A stretch of 64,000 nucleotides of DNA from positions 3,002,001 to 3,066,000 of the forward strand of contig NZ_CP095848.1 of assembly GCF_023101345.1 (NCBI RefSeq), written 5' to 3'. The first letter of the stretch is position 1. Each line of letters begins with the position of its first letter. This DNA comes from Hymenobacter sublimis. Its GTDB lineage: Bacteria > Bacteroidota > Bacteroidia > Cytophagales > Hymenobacteraceae. A model generated the notes under the pieces. That model had not been told where the DNA came from. It searched no databases and worked only from the letters and a program-made list of their open reading frames with translations. Shown here one piece after another: positions 7,994 to 17,700 of this stretch. The position numbers and the translations under genes were made by a program.

Positions 7994-9727
7994 ATGAAAC
8001 GCTTTTTGTCCCCGCTGGCCCTCCTGGCGGTGCTAGCGGCCTGCTCAGCCCCGCAGCACACTACTGCCCCCGGCGCTGCCGCTACCCTGGCCGCCCCGGT
8101 GCCCACAGCTACCCCCGTCGTCACGGATAAGGTGATGGTTGTATCGGCGCATCCGGAGGCCACGCGCGTGGGAGTAGAGATTCTGCGCCGGGGTGGCAAC
8201 GCCTACGATGCGGCCGTGGCCGTGCAGTTTGCCCTGGCGGTGGTGTTTCCCGTGGCAGGCAACATCGGGGGCGGGGGCTTTCTGCTCTACCGTGGCGCCG
8301 ATGGCCAGGAGGGCGCCCTAGATTTTCGGGAAACCGCCCCCGCCGCCGCTACCCGCGACATGTACCTAGATAAGCAAGGCAACGTAATTCCGGACCTGAG
8401 CACGCTGGGCCACCTGGCCGCCGGCGTGCCCGGCACCGTGGCCGGCATGGCAGAGCTGCACCAAAAACTGGGTAAGCTGCCATGGAAAGACGTGGTGCAG
8501 CCCGCCGTGGACCTAGCCGCCAAGGGCGTAGTGCTGACCGAGAAGGAAGCCGCCGGGCTGAACCGCCAGCGCGACACGTTCCTGAAGGTAAACCAAAGCG
8601 CCGCCCTTATCCGTCCCCAGGACGAATGGAAAACCGGCGAAAACTTCGTGCAGAGTGAACTGGCGCGCACGCTGGAACGCATCCGCGACCAGGGCCGCGC
8701 CGGTTTCTATGCAGGCGCTACTGCCGACTATATCGTGGCAGAGATGCAGCGCGGCAAGGGCATCATCACCAAACAGGACCTAGCGAATTACCAGCCCAAG
8801 TGGCGCACGCCCCTGCACGGCAAGTACCGGGGTTACGAGGTGCTGACGTTTCCGCCGCCCAGCTCCGGCGGGGTAGCCCTGCTGCAAATGCTGCAGATGC
8901 TGGAGCCCTACAACCTAGGTAAGGCTGGTTGGCATTCGCCCCAGGCCACGCACTGGATTACGGAGGCCGAACGCCGCGTGTACGCCGACCGCGCTACCTA
9001 CCTCGGCGACCCAGACTTTGGACGGGTGCCGGTGGCGCAGCTGCTCGAAAAATCGTACAACCAGCGGCGCATGGCCTCTATCCTTCCCTACCGGGCCACA
9101 CCCAGCGCCCAGGTAACGGCCGGCACAGGCCTGCCCGGCTACGAGTCGGACCAGACCACGCACTACAACATTGTGGACGCGCAGGGTAACGCGGTCAGCT
9201 GCACCACCACCCTCAACGGGGCTTACGGTAGCAAGGTGGTAGTGGCCGGAGCGGGTTTTCTGCTTAACAACGAGATGGACGATTTCAGTAGCAAACCTGG
9301 CACACCTAACGCCTACGGACTGGTAGGCGGCGCGGCCAATGCCATTGCGCCCGGCAAGCGCATGCTGTCCTCCATGACGCCGGCTATTCTCACCAAAAAC
9401 AAGAAACTGGCCCTGGTAGTGGGCACGCCCGGCGGCAGCACCATCATTACCAGCGTCATGCAGGCCATCCTCAACACCCTAGATTACGGCCTGAACGCCC
9501 AGCAAGCCGTGGCCGCCCCGCGCCTGCACCACCAGTGGCTCCCCGACCAGATTGACGTGGAAGCCGGCGCCCTGCTACCCGCCGCTCAAGACACGCTGCG
9601 GGCCCGCGGTTACCTATTCAACCCGCGTGCACCCTGGGGCCGGGTAGAGGTGATTCGGGTGCTGCCCGGTGGCCAGCTAGAAGGCGGCGCCGACCCCCGC
9701 GGCGACGACGCTGCGGCCGGTTACTAA
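7994..9727 (+). CDS. ggt: Gamma-glutamyltransferase precursor (lipoprotein)
   Basis: This 577-residue N-terminal-nucleophile hydrolase transfers or hydrolyses the gamma-glutamyl group of glutathione and related peptides in the periplasm. A lipoprotein signal (MKRFLSPLALLAVLAAC, Cys17) fixes the start. The core begins with VVSAHPEATRVGVEIL. The autoprocessing site is in ESDQTTHYNIVD, making Thr388 the predicted new N-terminus of the small subunit and nucleophile. GNAVSCTTTLNGAYGS and the late GTPGGSTIITSV segment are the expected substrate-binding loops. Length is normal for the unprocessed enzyme. It is transcribed alone: divergent from glgB and followed by a terminator at 9754-9802. Membrane anchoring as a lipoprotein is predicted from the lipobox. 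Confidence 0.95.
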   Translation: MKRFLSPLALLAVLAACSAPQHTTAPGAAATLAAPVPTATPVVTDKVMVVSAHPEATRVGVEILRRGGNAYDAAVAVQFALAVVFPVAGNIGGGGFLLYRGADGQEGALDFRETAPAAATRDMYLDKQGNVIPDLSTLGHLAAGVPGTVAGMAELHQKLGKLPWKDVVQPAVDLAAKGVVLTEKEAAGLNRQRDTFLKVNQSAALIRPQDEWKTGENFVQSELARTLERIRDQGRAGFYAGATADYIVAEMQRGKGIITKQDLANYQPKWRTPLHGKYRGYEVLTFPPPSSGGVALLQMLQMLEPYNLGKAGWHSPQATHWITEAERRVYADRATYLGDPDFGRVPVAQLLEKSYNQRRMASILPYRATPSAQVTAGTGLPGYESDQTTHYNIVDAQGNAVSCTTTLNGAYGSKVVVAGAGFLLNNEMDDFSSKPGTPNAYGLVGGAANAIAPGKRMLSSMTPAILTKNKKLALVVGTPGGSTIITSVMQAILNTLDYGLNAQQAVAAPRLHHQWLPDQIDVEAGALLPAAQDTLRARGYLFNPRAPWGRVEVIRVLPGGQLEGGADPRGDDAAAGY

Positions 9728-9753
9728 GCGGCTGTTGGTCTACCGCCTATCAG

Positions 9754-9802
9754 CTCAAAACCCACCCGGCTTTGCATACTGCAAGGCTAGGTGGGTTTTG
9801 AG
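9754..9802. terminator. Bidirectional intrinsic terminator after ggt
   Basis: The arms CTCAAAACCCACCC and its complement flank a second stem (GGCTTTGC/GCAAGGCT) and a short loop; A4 and T4 runs lie in the arms. It separates ggt from the convergent small-protein gene. Confidence 0.85.
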
Positions 9803-9823
9803 TTGGAGCCGGAAGCGGATTGC

Positions 9824-10189
9824 TTACTGCTGCTGGGCGTCGCGGGCAGTTTGCAGGTTGCGGGCTACCTCGGTGAGCTGCTTGGAAAGTTGGTCCAGGG
9901 ATTCGATGTAGCGCGGGTTGGCATTGTCCACGAAACTGTTGATGTGCTCGGCCAGCGTTTGCAGCACGTCGCTGATGGGGTTGGGGTCTGTGCCGCTAAA
10001 GAAGCCTTTGAGCTTTACCAGGTCGGCGGCGAGGGTAGCGTGGGCGGTTTCGCCGGAGGAACGCAGCATCTGAATCCAGCCGTCGATGTTCTCCGTAGCC
10101 CGGGCTACCACTTGCGTTACGTCTTCACTGCGAAGGATGCGGAGGGTTGCCTCCAGTTGGTCGGCGCTGGCAGAATGCGAAATGGACAT
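9824..10189 (-). CDS. Small helical protein of unknown function, paralogue 1 of 3
   Basis: This 121-residue protein is not recognised. It is predicted mostly alpha-helical, soluble and without a signal peptide. It begins MSISHSASADQLEATLRIL and contains ENIDGWIQML, LTEVARNLQTA and a Gln-rich tail. It aligns by eye with the next two genes: an EATL-type N-terminus, an aromatic IDGWIQML-type core at about residue 37, a middle helix with a Leu-rich pattern and a C-terminal LxQLSxxL...NL pattern. The ATG at 10189 is preferred to one at 10213 because the upstream residues are not shared with the paralogues. All three genes lie on the minus strand, each with its own terminator or gap, so they look like a duplicated gene family rather than a single operon. 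Confidence 0.75.
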   Translation of the reverse strand: MSISHSASADQLEATLRILRSEDVTQVVARATENIDGWIQMLRSSGETAHATLAADLVKLKGFFSGTDPNPISDVLQTLAEHINSFVDNANPRYIESLDQLSKQLTEVARNLQTARDAQQQ

Positions 10190-10436
10190 AGGAAAGGAGG
10201 TTGAGTGAAACACAGAGATACTAGCCTGTGTACTACTTCCTTACTCTCAGGGTTGGTAGCAACCAGGGTACAACATTTGGCTTGTAGTTCAGCTTCGTTG
10301 CGTGCGCTGCACCCGCTTCGAAGGCAGGTAAATTGCCTTTCACCCCTCCCCCGGCAGCCTCACCTCACTTGTTCCATCAGCCGCGCTGGCCTAAACACGC
10401 CAGCGCGGCTGCGTTGCGTTCTGTATCCCTTCTTCC

Positions 10437-10470
10437 ACAAAAGCGGCCTACCTCTTAGGAAGTAGGCCGA
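10437..10470 (-). terminator. Intrinsic terminator for paralogue 2, in a 309 bp gene-free stretch
   Basis: An 8 bp stem (10444-10451 with 10462-10469) is followed on the minus strand by CTTTTG. A separate 13 bp GC-rich hairpin lies at 10378-10411. Nothing else is recognisable between 10190 and 10498; that stretch should also hold the promoter of paralogue 1. Confidence 0.6.
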
Positions 10471-10498
10471 CTTCGATGAGGGCGCAGGGAAAAGGAGG

Positions 10499-10882
10499 TT
10501 ATAAAGTGGCGGCGGCGTTTTGGAGGGCCTGGCTTAGCTGCTGCAGCTTGGGCTGCGACTGAGCATCGGCGCTGGCGGCGGCTTGGGTAGTCAGGTTGGC
10601 CAGGTTGTGCAGGCACTCCTTTACCTGGGCGCCGTTGGGGTTGCCGTGGTCGATGGCGTTGTAAAGGTTCTGCAGTTCCTCAATCAGAGGCGCGAACCGG
10701 TCACCCTCTACGGTCTGGAGCAGATTCATCCAGCGGTAGAGGTTGTCGCCGGCGGCCGGCAGTAAGTGGGGTAGCTGGTCGGTTTGCAGGGCGTGCAGGG
10801 TGGCTTCCAAGTGAGTTTGGCTGCCGGCCAGAACGGAGCCGGGGGCATGCCCGGCACCCGCGTCAGGGGAGTTCGTGCTCAT
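10499..10882 (-). CDS. Small helical protein of unknown function, paralogue 2 of 3
   Basis: This 127-residue protein is unrecognised and has no signal peptide or membrane segment. It starts MSTNSPDAGAGHAPGS, has the EATLHAL helix (compare EATLRIL in paralogue 1), then NLYRWMNLLQ at the position of IDGWIQML, and ends LQQLSQALQNAAATL. The invariant Trp and the spacing of Leu residues make homology with its two neighbours likely although overall identity is low. The ATG at 10882 is chosen over 10975, which would add 31 residues with no counterpart. The gene lies 128 bp downstream of paralogue 3 with a terminator between them (10947-10980). Confidence 0.75.
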   Translation of the reverse strand: MSTNSPDAGAGHAPGSVLAGSQTHLEATLHALQTDQLPHLLPAAGDNLYRWMNLLQTVEGDRFAPLIEELQNLYNAIDHGNPNGAQVKECLHNLANLTTQAAASADAQSQPKLQQLSQALQNAAATL

Positions 10883-10946
10883 ATCAGTAAGTAAATTGAG
10901 TGACAGAAAATCGATTATATGACCTGAGCCGAAATCGGCCAAACCG

Positions 10947-10980
10947 GTAAAAAAACAGCCTCGCCCGGTAGGCAAGGCTG
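10947..10980 (-). terminator. Intrinsic terminator for paralogue 3
   Basis: A 10 bp stem with one mismatch (CAGCCTCGCC with GGCAAGGCTG, 10956-10980) is followed on the minus strand by a run of seven T. Confidence 0.85.
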
Positions 10981-11010
10981 CGGCACTGGGGCGGTCAAAA
11001 ACGTGGTAGC

Positions 11011-11352
11011 TTAGGAAACCTTCAGGTTGCCGGCGGCGGCAATGAGCGTCTGGCCCAGGTGGCGTAGGTGGTCACCTACCCCGTCGTGCATGTCGCGGGC
11101 AATGAGGGAGGTTTGCTGGCCCAGCTGCTGCAGGGAGGCAGCAATGGCGGGCCGGTCGTCGCGCTCCACGTGGGTACGCAGGTGACGCAGCTCACCTTGC
11201 AAACCCGTGAGGGCCGAGCCGCCCAGCCCATCAAGGGCTTGAATCCAGCTGTCAATATGTCCTAGCCCGGCATCAACGGGGTGGTTGCTGTGTTGCTCCA
11301 GGGCACGGTAGATGCCCTCAATAGTTTCTTCGATGCGGTCGGCGTGGTTCAT
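11011..11352 (-). CDS. Small helical protein of unknown function, paralogue 3 of 3
   Basis: This 113-residue protein begins MNHADRIEETIEGIYRAL, carries GHIDSWIQALDGL at the place of IDGWIQML in paralogue 1, and ends LRHLGQTLIAAAGNLKVS. It is soluble, helical and without a signal peptide. The region HLRTHVERDDRPAIAASLQQLG corresponds to the third helix in the other two. The family resembles no domain I can name. The pattern of a short helical bundle with one conserved Trp would suit a small binding or adaptor protein, but this is speculation. The terminator at 10947-10980 follows its stop by about 30 bp. Confidence 0.78.
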   Translation of the reverse strand: MNHADRIEETIEGIYRALEQHSNHPVDAGLGHIDSWIQALDGLGGSALTGLQGELRHLRTHVERDDRPAIAASLQQLGQQTSLIARDMHDGVGDHLRHLGQTLIAAAGNLKVS

Positions 11353-11517
11353 AACGCGGGAGGTTGGGAAGAATGAAGAGGTAGTGGAACTGTACGCCAG
11401 CAGCGGCCCAGGCGTTGCCTTGACCGCCCCGTCAGTGAAGAATCAGCGCACGAGGCAGAGAAGCCTTCCCTACTTATACTACTCAGAGTGTGTGAGCTAC
11501 AACCAACCTAAAAGGCC

Positions 11518-11612
11518 GTCATGCAGAGCCGGCGGCGAAGCATCTCGCGGGCTGATGTGGAGTAGTAATTCAACGATTCGAGCGAGATGCTTCGCCGCCG
11601 GCTCTGCATGAC
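11518..11612. repeat. Long palindromic repeat, copy A
   Basis: Perfect 31 bp inverted arms (11518-11548 and 11582-11612) carry the core GAAGCATCTCGC and the outer end GTCATGCAGAGCC, with a 33 nt loop. It lies in the 413 bp gap between paralogue 3 and the end of the large surface protein gene. The same core recurs at 21431, 35366, 40592 and 42956. Confidence 0.93.
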
Positions 11613-11710
11613 GTTTCAAGGAGTTTGCCGAGGCATCTTGAGGCAGCCATCTGTGCCGCTAGCCGTGCAAGTAGTTTGTGCTTTCCTCATAACGCTGATA
11701 AACCAATATG

Positions 11711-11745
11711 AAAAAAGCCGCGGCCTAGAAGACCGCGGCTTTTTT
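11711..11745 (-). terminator. Intrinsic terminator of the large surface protein gene
   Basis: The stem AAAAAAGCCGCGG/CCGCGGCTTTTTT with a 9 nt loop lies just beyond the stop codon at 11766 on the minus strand. Confidence 0.92.
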
Positions 11746-11765
11746 AGGCCTTACAGGAGGCTAAT

Positions 11766-14700
11766 CTATTCTTTCACGAAGCGACGCATCAGGGAAACGC
11801 CGTTTGAGGTCTGCACTTTCACGAGGTAGGTACCGGCGGGCAGGTTGCTTACCGGAAGCGTGGTGCTCAGGGCCGCATCTAGCTGGGCTTGCAGCACCTG
11901 GGCGCCGGTGGCGCTGTACACCGTTACGCTAGCTTGGCTGGCCGTAGCCGACAGGCGCACGTGCAGCACATCGGTGGCGGGGCTCGGGAAGAGTACCAGC
12001 TCCGGCGTCTGGCTCAGCTCGAAGCGCACTACCTGCACTTCCGTTAGGTGGGCTTCCCCATCGGTGTCTACCTGCTTGAGGCGGTAGTACACTACGGCTC
12101 CGTGGCGGCTGGCGCCGGCATCCTGGAAGCTGTACTGCTGGGCTGCCGTGGTGGTGCCGTGGCCGGCTACCTGCCCGATTTTCTCGAAGCTCTTACCATT
12201 TACGGAGCGCTCCACCTCGAAGCGGGCGTTGTTCAGCTCCTGAGTGGTAGCCCAGGTCAGCAGGGCGTTAGCGCCCTGGCTTTTGGCCGAGAAGCTCACC
12301 AGCTGCACGGGCAGCGGAGCCCCGCCAATGGTGAAGGCCACCAGCTGGCTGCTCGTGCCCCCGAACTCGTCGGTGGTCGTTACGGTCAGGTCGTAGCTGC
12401 CGGTGCGCAGCAGGGTACGGTCGGCCACCGTGATGGTGCCGGTAGCCACATTCAGGGCCAGACCCATGCTCGCCAGGCGGGTAGTGCTGGCGGCATCGGT
12501 GGTAGCAACCCGGATGCCGGTGTCGGTCACGCTGTTCACCTTGGTAGTGGTGTTCAGGCTGTACTCGCCGCCGTTGGCATCAAAGGCACTGGTAATTACG
12601 TCACCGTTCTGATAGGCTCCGTTACTGCCACCTTTTACGGTAGCCGCCGTGAAGACCGTAGTGTTGTCCTGGCCTACCGGAATTGTGTAGAGCACCGGCG
12701 CCGACTCAGCATTGCTGTTATCAATGGCCAAGAAAGTGAAGTAGGCGTTACCCACGAAGGAGGCTACTGGATCGAAGCGCAGGTTACCGGCCGTAGCGGC
12801 GGCCAGCGTGAAGCGGCCGTTGCTGAGCGCTACCGGCGCGAAGTTGGTGCCGTCGGCGGCGTAGAACAGGGTGCCTTGGGTGCCGGCATCAGGCAGGGAG
12901 GTAATGACGTAGTTCGTGATAGAACCATCGGCATCGGAAGCGCTGAGCGGCGACAGGGCCAGGGCCGTTACGGCGGTGTTGCCGTCGGGGGCCGTTAGGT
13001 TGTTCACCACCTGGTTGGCCACGGCTACCTGGTTGGCCAGGGTGGTCGTGTAGGTCTGGGTGTCGTCGGCGGTGGTGGTTTGCGCCGAGGATGCGCCTAC
13101 CGTGGCCGACACCGGGAATGAAGCGGCGGTAGCAGGCACCGGGAAGGTGATGGTGTAGCCTACCGAGGCGGCCTGACCGGCAGCCAGGGTGCCCACGGCC
13201 GGGAACGTCACTGTGCCCGTGCCGGGAGCGTAGCTGCCGCCCCCCGTAATAGCTACATCCGTTGGGTTCAGGCCGGCCGGAATCTGGGCCGAAATGCTCA
13301 CGCCGGTTGCGGCCGAAGGGCCATCATTCAGCACGCGTACCAGATAGGTAGCCGGCTGGCCCGGCAGCACCGTTCCTTCCTGGGCCGAGGTCTGGGCGCT
13401 GGGGCCGCGTACAATGGCGCGCACGTTGCTGAGCGAGTTAACCGTTACGCTGGCTACGGCCGTGTTGTTGGCGGGCGTACCGTCGCTGAAGGCCGAGCCT
13501 ACGCTGGCCACGGCCGTCACAGGACCCACGCCGGGCGTTACTACCGTAATGGTGCTGGTCTGGGCGTTGCCGGCAGTGCCGCTGGCTTGCAGGGTCAGGG
13601 CCGGGAAGGTTACCAGGCCGGAAGCCGGGTCGTAGGTACCACCGTTGGTGATGCTCAGGCTAGCTGGGTCGAGGCCGGCGGGCAGAGCCACGCGCTGCAC
13701 CACGTTGGTGGCTGGAGCCGTGCCGTTGTTAGTGGCCGTTAGGGTGAAGAGTATCGGCTGACCGGCCGTCTGGCTGGCTACATTCGAGCTGAGCGTTTCC
13801 ACTACATCGGCGGCCGTTAGGGTCGGGCGCAGTACGCTGGTGGTGAACGTGGTGGCGTTGTTGGTGCCGTTCACGTCGTTGGTCGCCGAGCTGGCAGTAG
13901 CAATGGCCGTGGCGCTGATGGCGGCCACGTCGGGGGCGTTGAAGGTAATGGTGTTCGTTACAGAACCGGCCAGGCCAGCTACTACCTCCGTTTGCGCGGG
14001 GAAGGTTACGCGGCCGGTGGTGGCGTTGTAAGCGCTGTTAATAGCTACGCCCGCCGCATCGCGCACCGTCACACCCGTTAGGCCGACGGGCAGCTGCACC
14101 GTAGTTGTTACCCCAGCAGCCGGCGAGGTGCCGGTGTTCAGGGTGCGCACCGTCAGCACAACCGGGGTACCATTTACTACCACATCCGGACCCGAAATGG
14201 TGGCCACCACATCCGAGGCGCGGCTGGCCGTAACGGCCAGGGTGCTGGTATTGGTGGCCGTGGCGTTATCCGGAGTGGTGCTGGTAACGAAGGCCGTGTT
14301 GGTGAAAGAGCCCGCGGGCGCATCAAACGACACCATGTTCACTACCGTCTGGCCGGGAGCCAGGCTGCTGATAACCGGGTAGGCCAGCAGAGCTTGGTTG
14401 GGCTGCACGTCTACCGTGCCGGTGGTGCCGGCCGGCAGGTTGCTGGAGTAAGTCAGGTTGGCTACGGCTGGGGGCACGCGCAGGAACTGCTGCACGTTAG
14501 CGGCCGCTACGGAACCGTTGTTGGTCGTCGTCAGGGTGTAGGTCACGCGCTGACCAGCCGTTACGGCCGTGGGGCCTACCAGGGTCGTCACCACATCAGC
14601 CGCCGGCCGAACCGTGAGCATGAGGCTGGCAATGTTGTCACCGGCAACGGGGTCGGGAGTAGTGGTAGCCGCGTTGGAGTTGAACAGCACCGGACCATAG

Positions 14701-17700
14701 GCCGGGGTGTTCAACTGCACGGTATTTGTCTGGCTGGTGCCGCTCACCAAACTGGTAGCGGGCCAGGTAACCACGCCGGCGCTGGCGTTGTAGGTGCCGC
14801 CGCCGGAAATCGTGAGAGCACTAGGCGCCAAATCGGCGGGAACGGCAAGCTGCTGCACTACCCCAGTGGCGGTGCCAGGACCAGCATTGGTTACTGCCGC
14901 CGTTAGAGTCAGCTGGGCGCCGGGAGCGGCCGAGGTTACGGCCACACCGTTGCTGGTCAGGGCCAGGGAAGTGTATACGTTGGCCGGCGTGTCGGCGCTG
15001 GCCGCTACGGCCGTGGAAGCCGTGAGCGAATTGTTGCCGGGCACCGTCTCGCCGTTGGCCGTTACGTTGGCCGTAGCCGTGAAAGTAGCCGCCGTGGCCG
15101 GAGCGGTCAGGCTGATGGTGTTGCTCACCGTCTGGCCGGCGGGCAGGGCGCTAATGCTCGGGAAGGTAACGTCCGTCGTGTTCGAGGCCGAATTGTAAAC
15201 GTAGCTGCCGTTGTTGGACACAAATAGGCCGGTCAGGTTGCCGGGCAACGATACGGTTTGCACGACGCCCGTTGCCAGGGAAGGACCGTTGTTACGGGTT
15301 ACTACCGTGTAAGTGAGCGTAGAGCCGGTAGCCGCGTTGGCGGGGGCTTGCAGGGTAGTCGTTAGGTCGAAGGCGGGCGTCACGTTTACCGTGGCGCTGG
15401 CCGTGTTGTTACCGGTGGTTAGGTCGGCTACGGCGGCGGAAGCAGCGCTGGCCGTGCCCATGAAGGGGCCGGAGCCGGGCACCAGGAAAGTCACGCTGTA
15501 CTGAGCGTTGGCACCGCCCGCGAGGTTAACCGCCGGGAAGGTTACCAGACCAGTGCTGCTGTTGTACGTGCCGCCGTGGCTGAACGTGAGGGCGCCGTTG
15601 GCACCCAGGCCGCGCAGGCCGGCGGGCAGTTGCAGGGTAGGCGCTACGTTGCTGGCCGTTACGGTACCGTTGTTGGTCGCCTGCACCGTGAAGGTAATTG
15701 GCTGACCAGCCGTGGCGGTAGCGTTGTTGGCCGGAGCCGTCAGGGCTACTACTACATCGGCCGTGGCCTGCTGCACCATCACCACAATGTTGGCCTGGTT
15801 GGTAGGAGCTCCGGCCGCGTCCTGCACGGTATAGGGTGCCGTAGCCGTACCCACGAAGCCGGCTACCGGCGCGAAGGTTACTACGCCGCTGTTGTCCACC
15901 GTGAAGGTGCCCTCGGCGGTAGTCACGCTGAGCTGGCGGTTGGCCTGACCGGGGTTCAGGTCGACGGTAGCCACGTTAAATGAATTCTCGGGGTCGATGT
16001 CGTTGGTCAGCACGTTCAGGCTGGTGCTGGCGCCCGAGGTAGTGGCGGCCACGTCGGCTACGGCCGTGGGGGCCAGGTTGCAGGAGCCGAAGTACACGTC
16101 GTCCACGCCCAGGTCGTTACCGCCGGTAGCGGTGCTCACGTTGCGAATCTCGAAGGTAGCTGAGGTGCTGTTGCCCGAGTACCACACGTCCGAGAACTGC
16201 ACCCACTGATCAGGTGACTCGTTCAGCTGAATCGTACCCGACACAGACTCGCCATTGATAACGAAGCCCAGCTCCGGAATACCCTGGCCGCTGTTGGGGG
16301 CCAGCAGATTGTTGAAGAAGGCCGAGAACGTGTAGTAGCGGTTGGGCTGCACGGTCACGGTCTGGGCGTACAGCGTCCGGATGGAAGCGGCGCCGTTTAC
16401 CATCAGGAAATTATCGGAGGTGCCGCCCGTGCGGCCGGTGCCCTGGAAGTTGGGGTGGTAGGTGGTGGCGTTGGGGCCCACCGTGTACGTGCCCTCCGGA
16501 TAAATACCCGTGCTAGTGTTGCCCGCTACGTAAGCCGAAGCCACGTAGCTGTAGTTGGTCGCGAAGCCGGTGTTGCCGCTGGTGAAGGCGGGGTTGGCTA
16601 GCAGGTTGGAGCCCGTAGCGGAGGTACAGGCCGTGTTCGTGCTGAATACGCGCAGGCTTACCGTGGCGCTGCCCGAGCAGAGAGGGGTAGCGGCGTTGTC
16701 GCAGGCGGTGTAGGTGAAGCTGTCGGGGCCGGTGTAGCCCGTGGCGGGCGTGTAGGTGTAGGTGCCGTTGGCGTTGAGCACGAGCGTACCGTGGGTTGGG
16801 GCCGTGCCCAGGGCTACAGTGAAGCCGTTCTGCTCCTGGTCGTAGTCGTTGAGCACCACGTTGCCGTTCACGGCCGTGTTCAGGGGCACATCGCGGGAGT
16901 CGCCAGCCACCACGGGCGGGCGGTTGGGGGCATTCACGGTGTAGGTAGCGGCCAGGTTGGAGCGCAGCCCGGCGTTGTCGGTAGCAGTGTAGGTGAAGCT
17001 GGCGGTGCCCACGTAGCCCGCATTCGGCACGAAAGTCAGATTGCCGGCATTAGCCGCTAGAATTACCTGACCAGCCGTTACGGCCGTGTTGCCGAGCAGT
17101 AGCCGGCCGTTGGCGGGCAGGGTTTCAATGGTGAAGCTGGTAATGCTACCATCCTGGTCGGTGCCGCTGAGCGGAGCCAGCGCGTAGCCCAGCGTGGGCA
17201 GCGTAGCCGTCACGTTGTTTGCCACCGGCGGCAGGTTGCTGGGGCCCGCGCACAGAGCCGAGGTCGGAACTGGTTGCTTGGAGATGCTAGCGCCCGAAAT
17301 GGCGCTGGAGTAAGAGAATACCAGGCTGTTCTCACGGTCATTGTCGCCGTACACCAGCAGCAGGTTGTGCAGGCCCGCCGACAGGGTGACGGTAGCTTGC
17401 CGCTCGCGCACGGTGTGGGCCGTGCCGTTGTCAACGGTAGCCGTGGCCGCGGTGGGGGTAGTTGCTAGGGCCGCCGCATCCAGCCACAGGTAAGCGGCGT
17501 CATCGGAGGAAATATAGAAAGTGTAGCTACCAGAAACTGGCACGTAGATGCTACCCCGCAGGCGGGTGCTGAACATCTCGGGGTTGGCGGCAGTGCCGGC
17601 GGCGGCGTTTGTGCTAATCAGGTCACTACCGAAGCTGTTGGTTTCCGGGAAGTTGACCTGGGCATCAATGCGGCGCAGGTTGGGCGTGCGCCCACCGAAG

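Noticed and set aside
11312..11829. Two plus-strand ORFs across palindromic repeat A
   Set aside because: They read through both arms of an inverted repeat and into the terminator and end of the minus-strand surface protein gene.
12048..12998. 316-residue plus-strand ORF inside the giant surface protein gene
   Set aside because: An antisense shadow in high-G+C DNA; the minus-strand frame has clear DUF11 and sorting-domain sequence.
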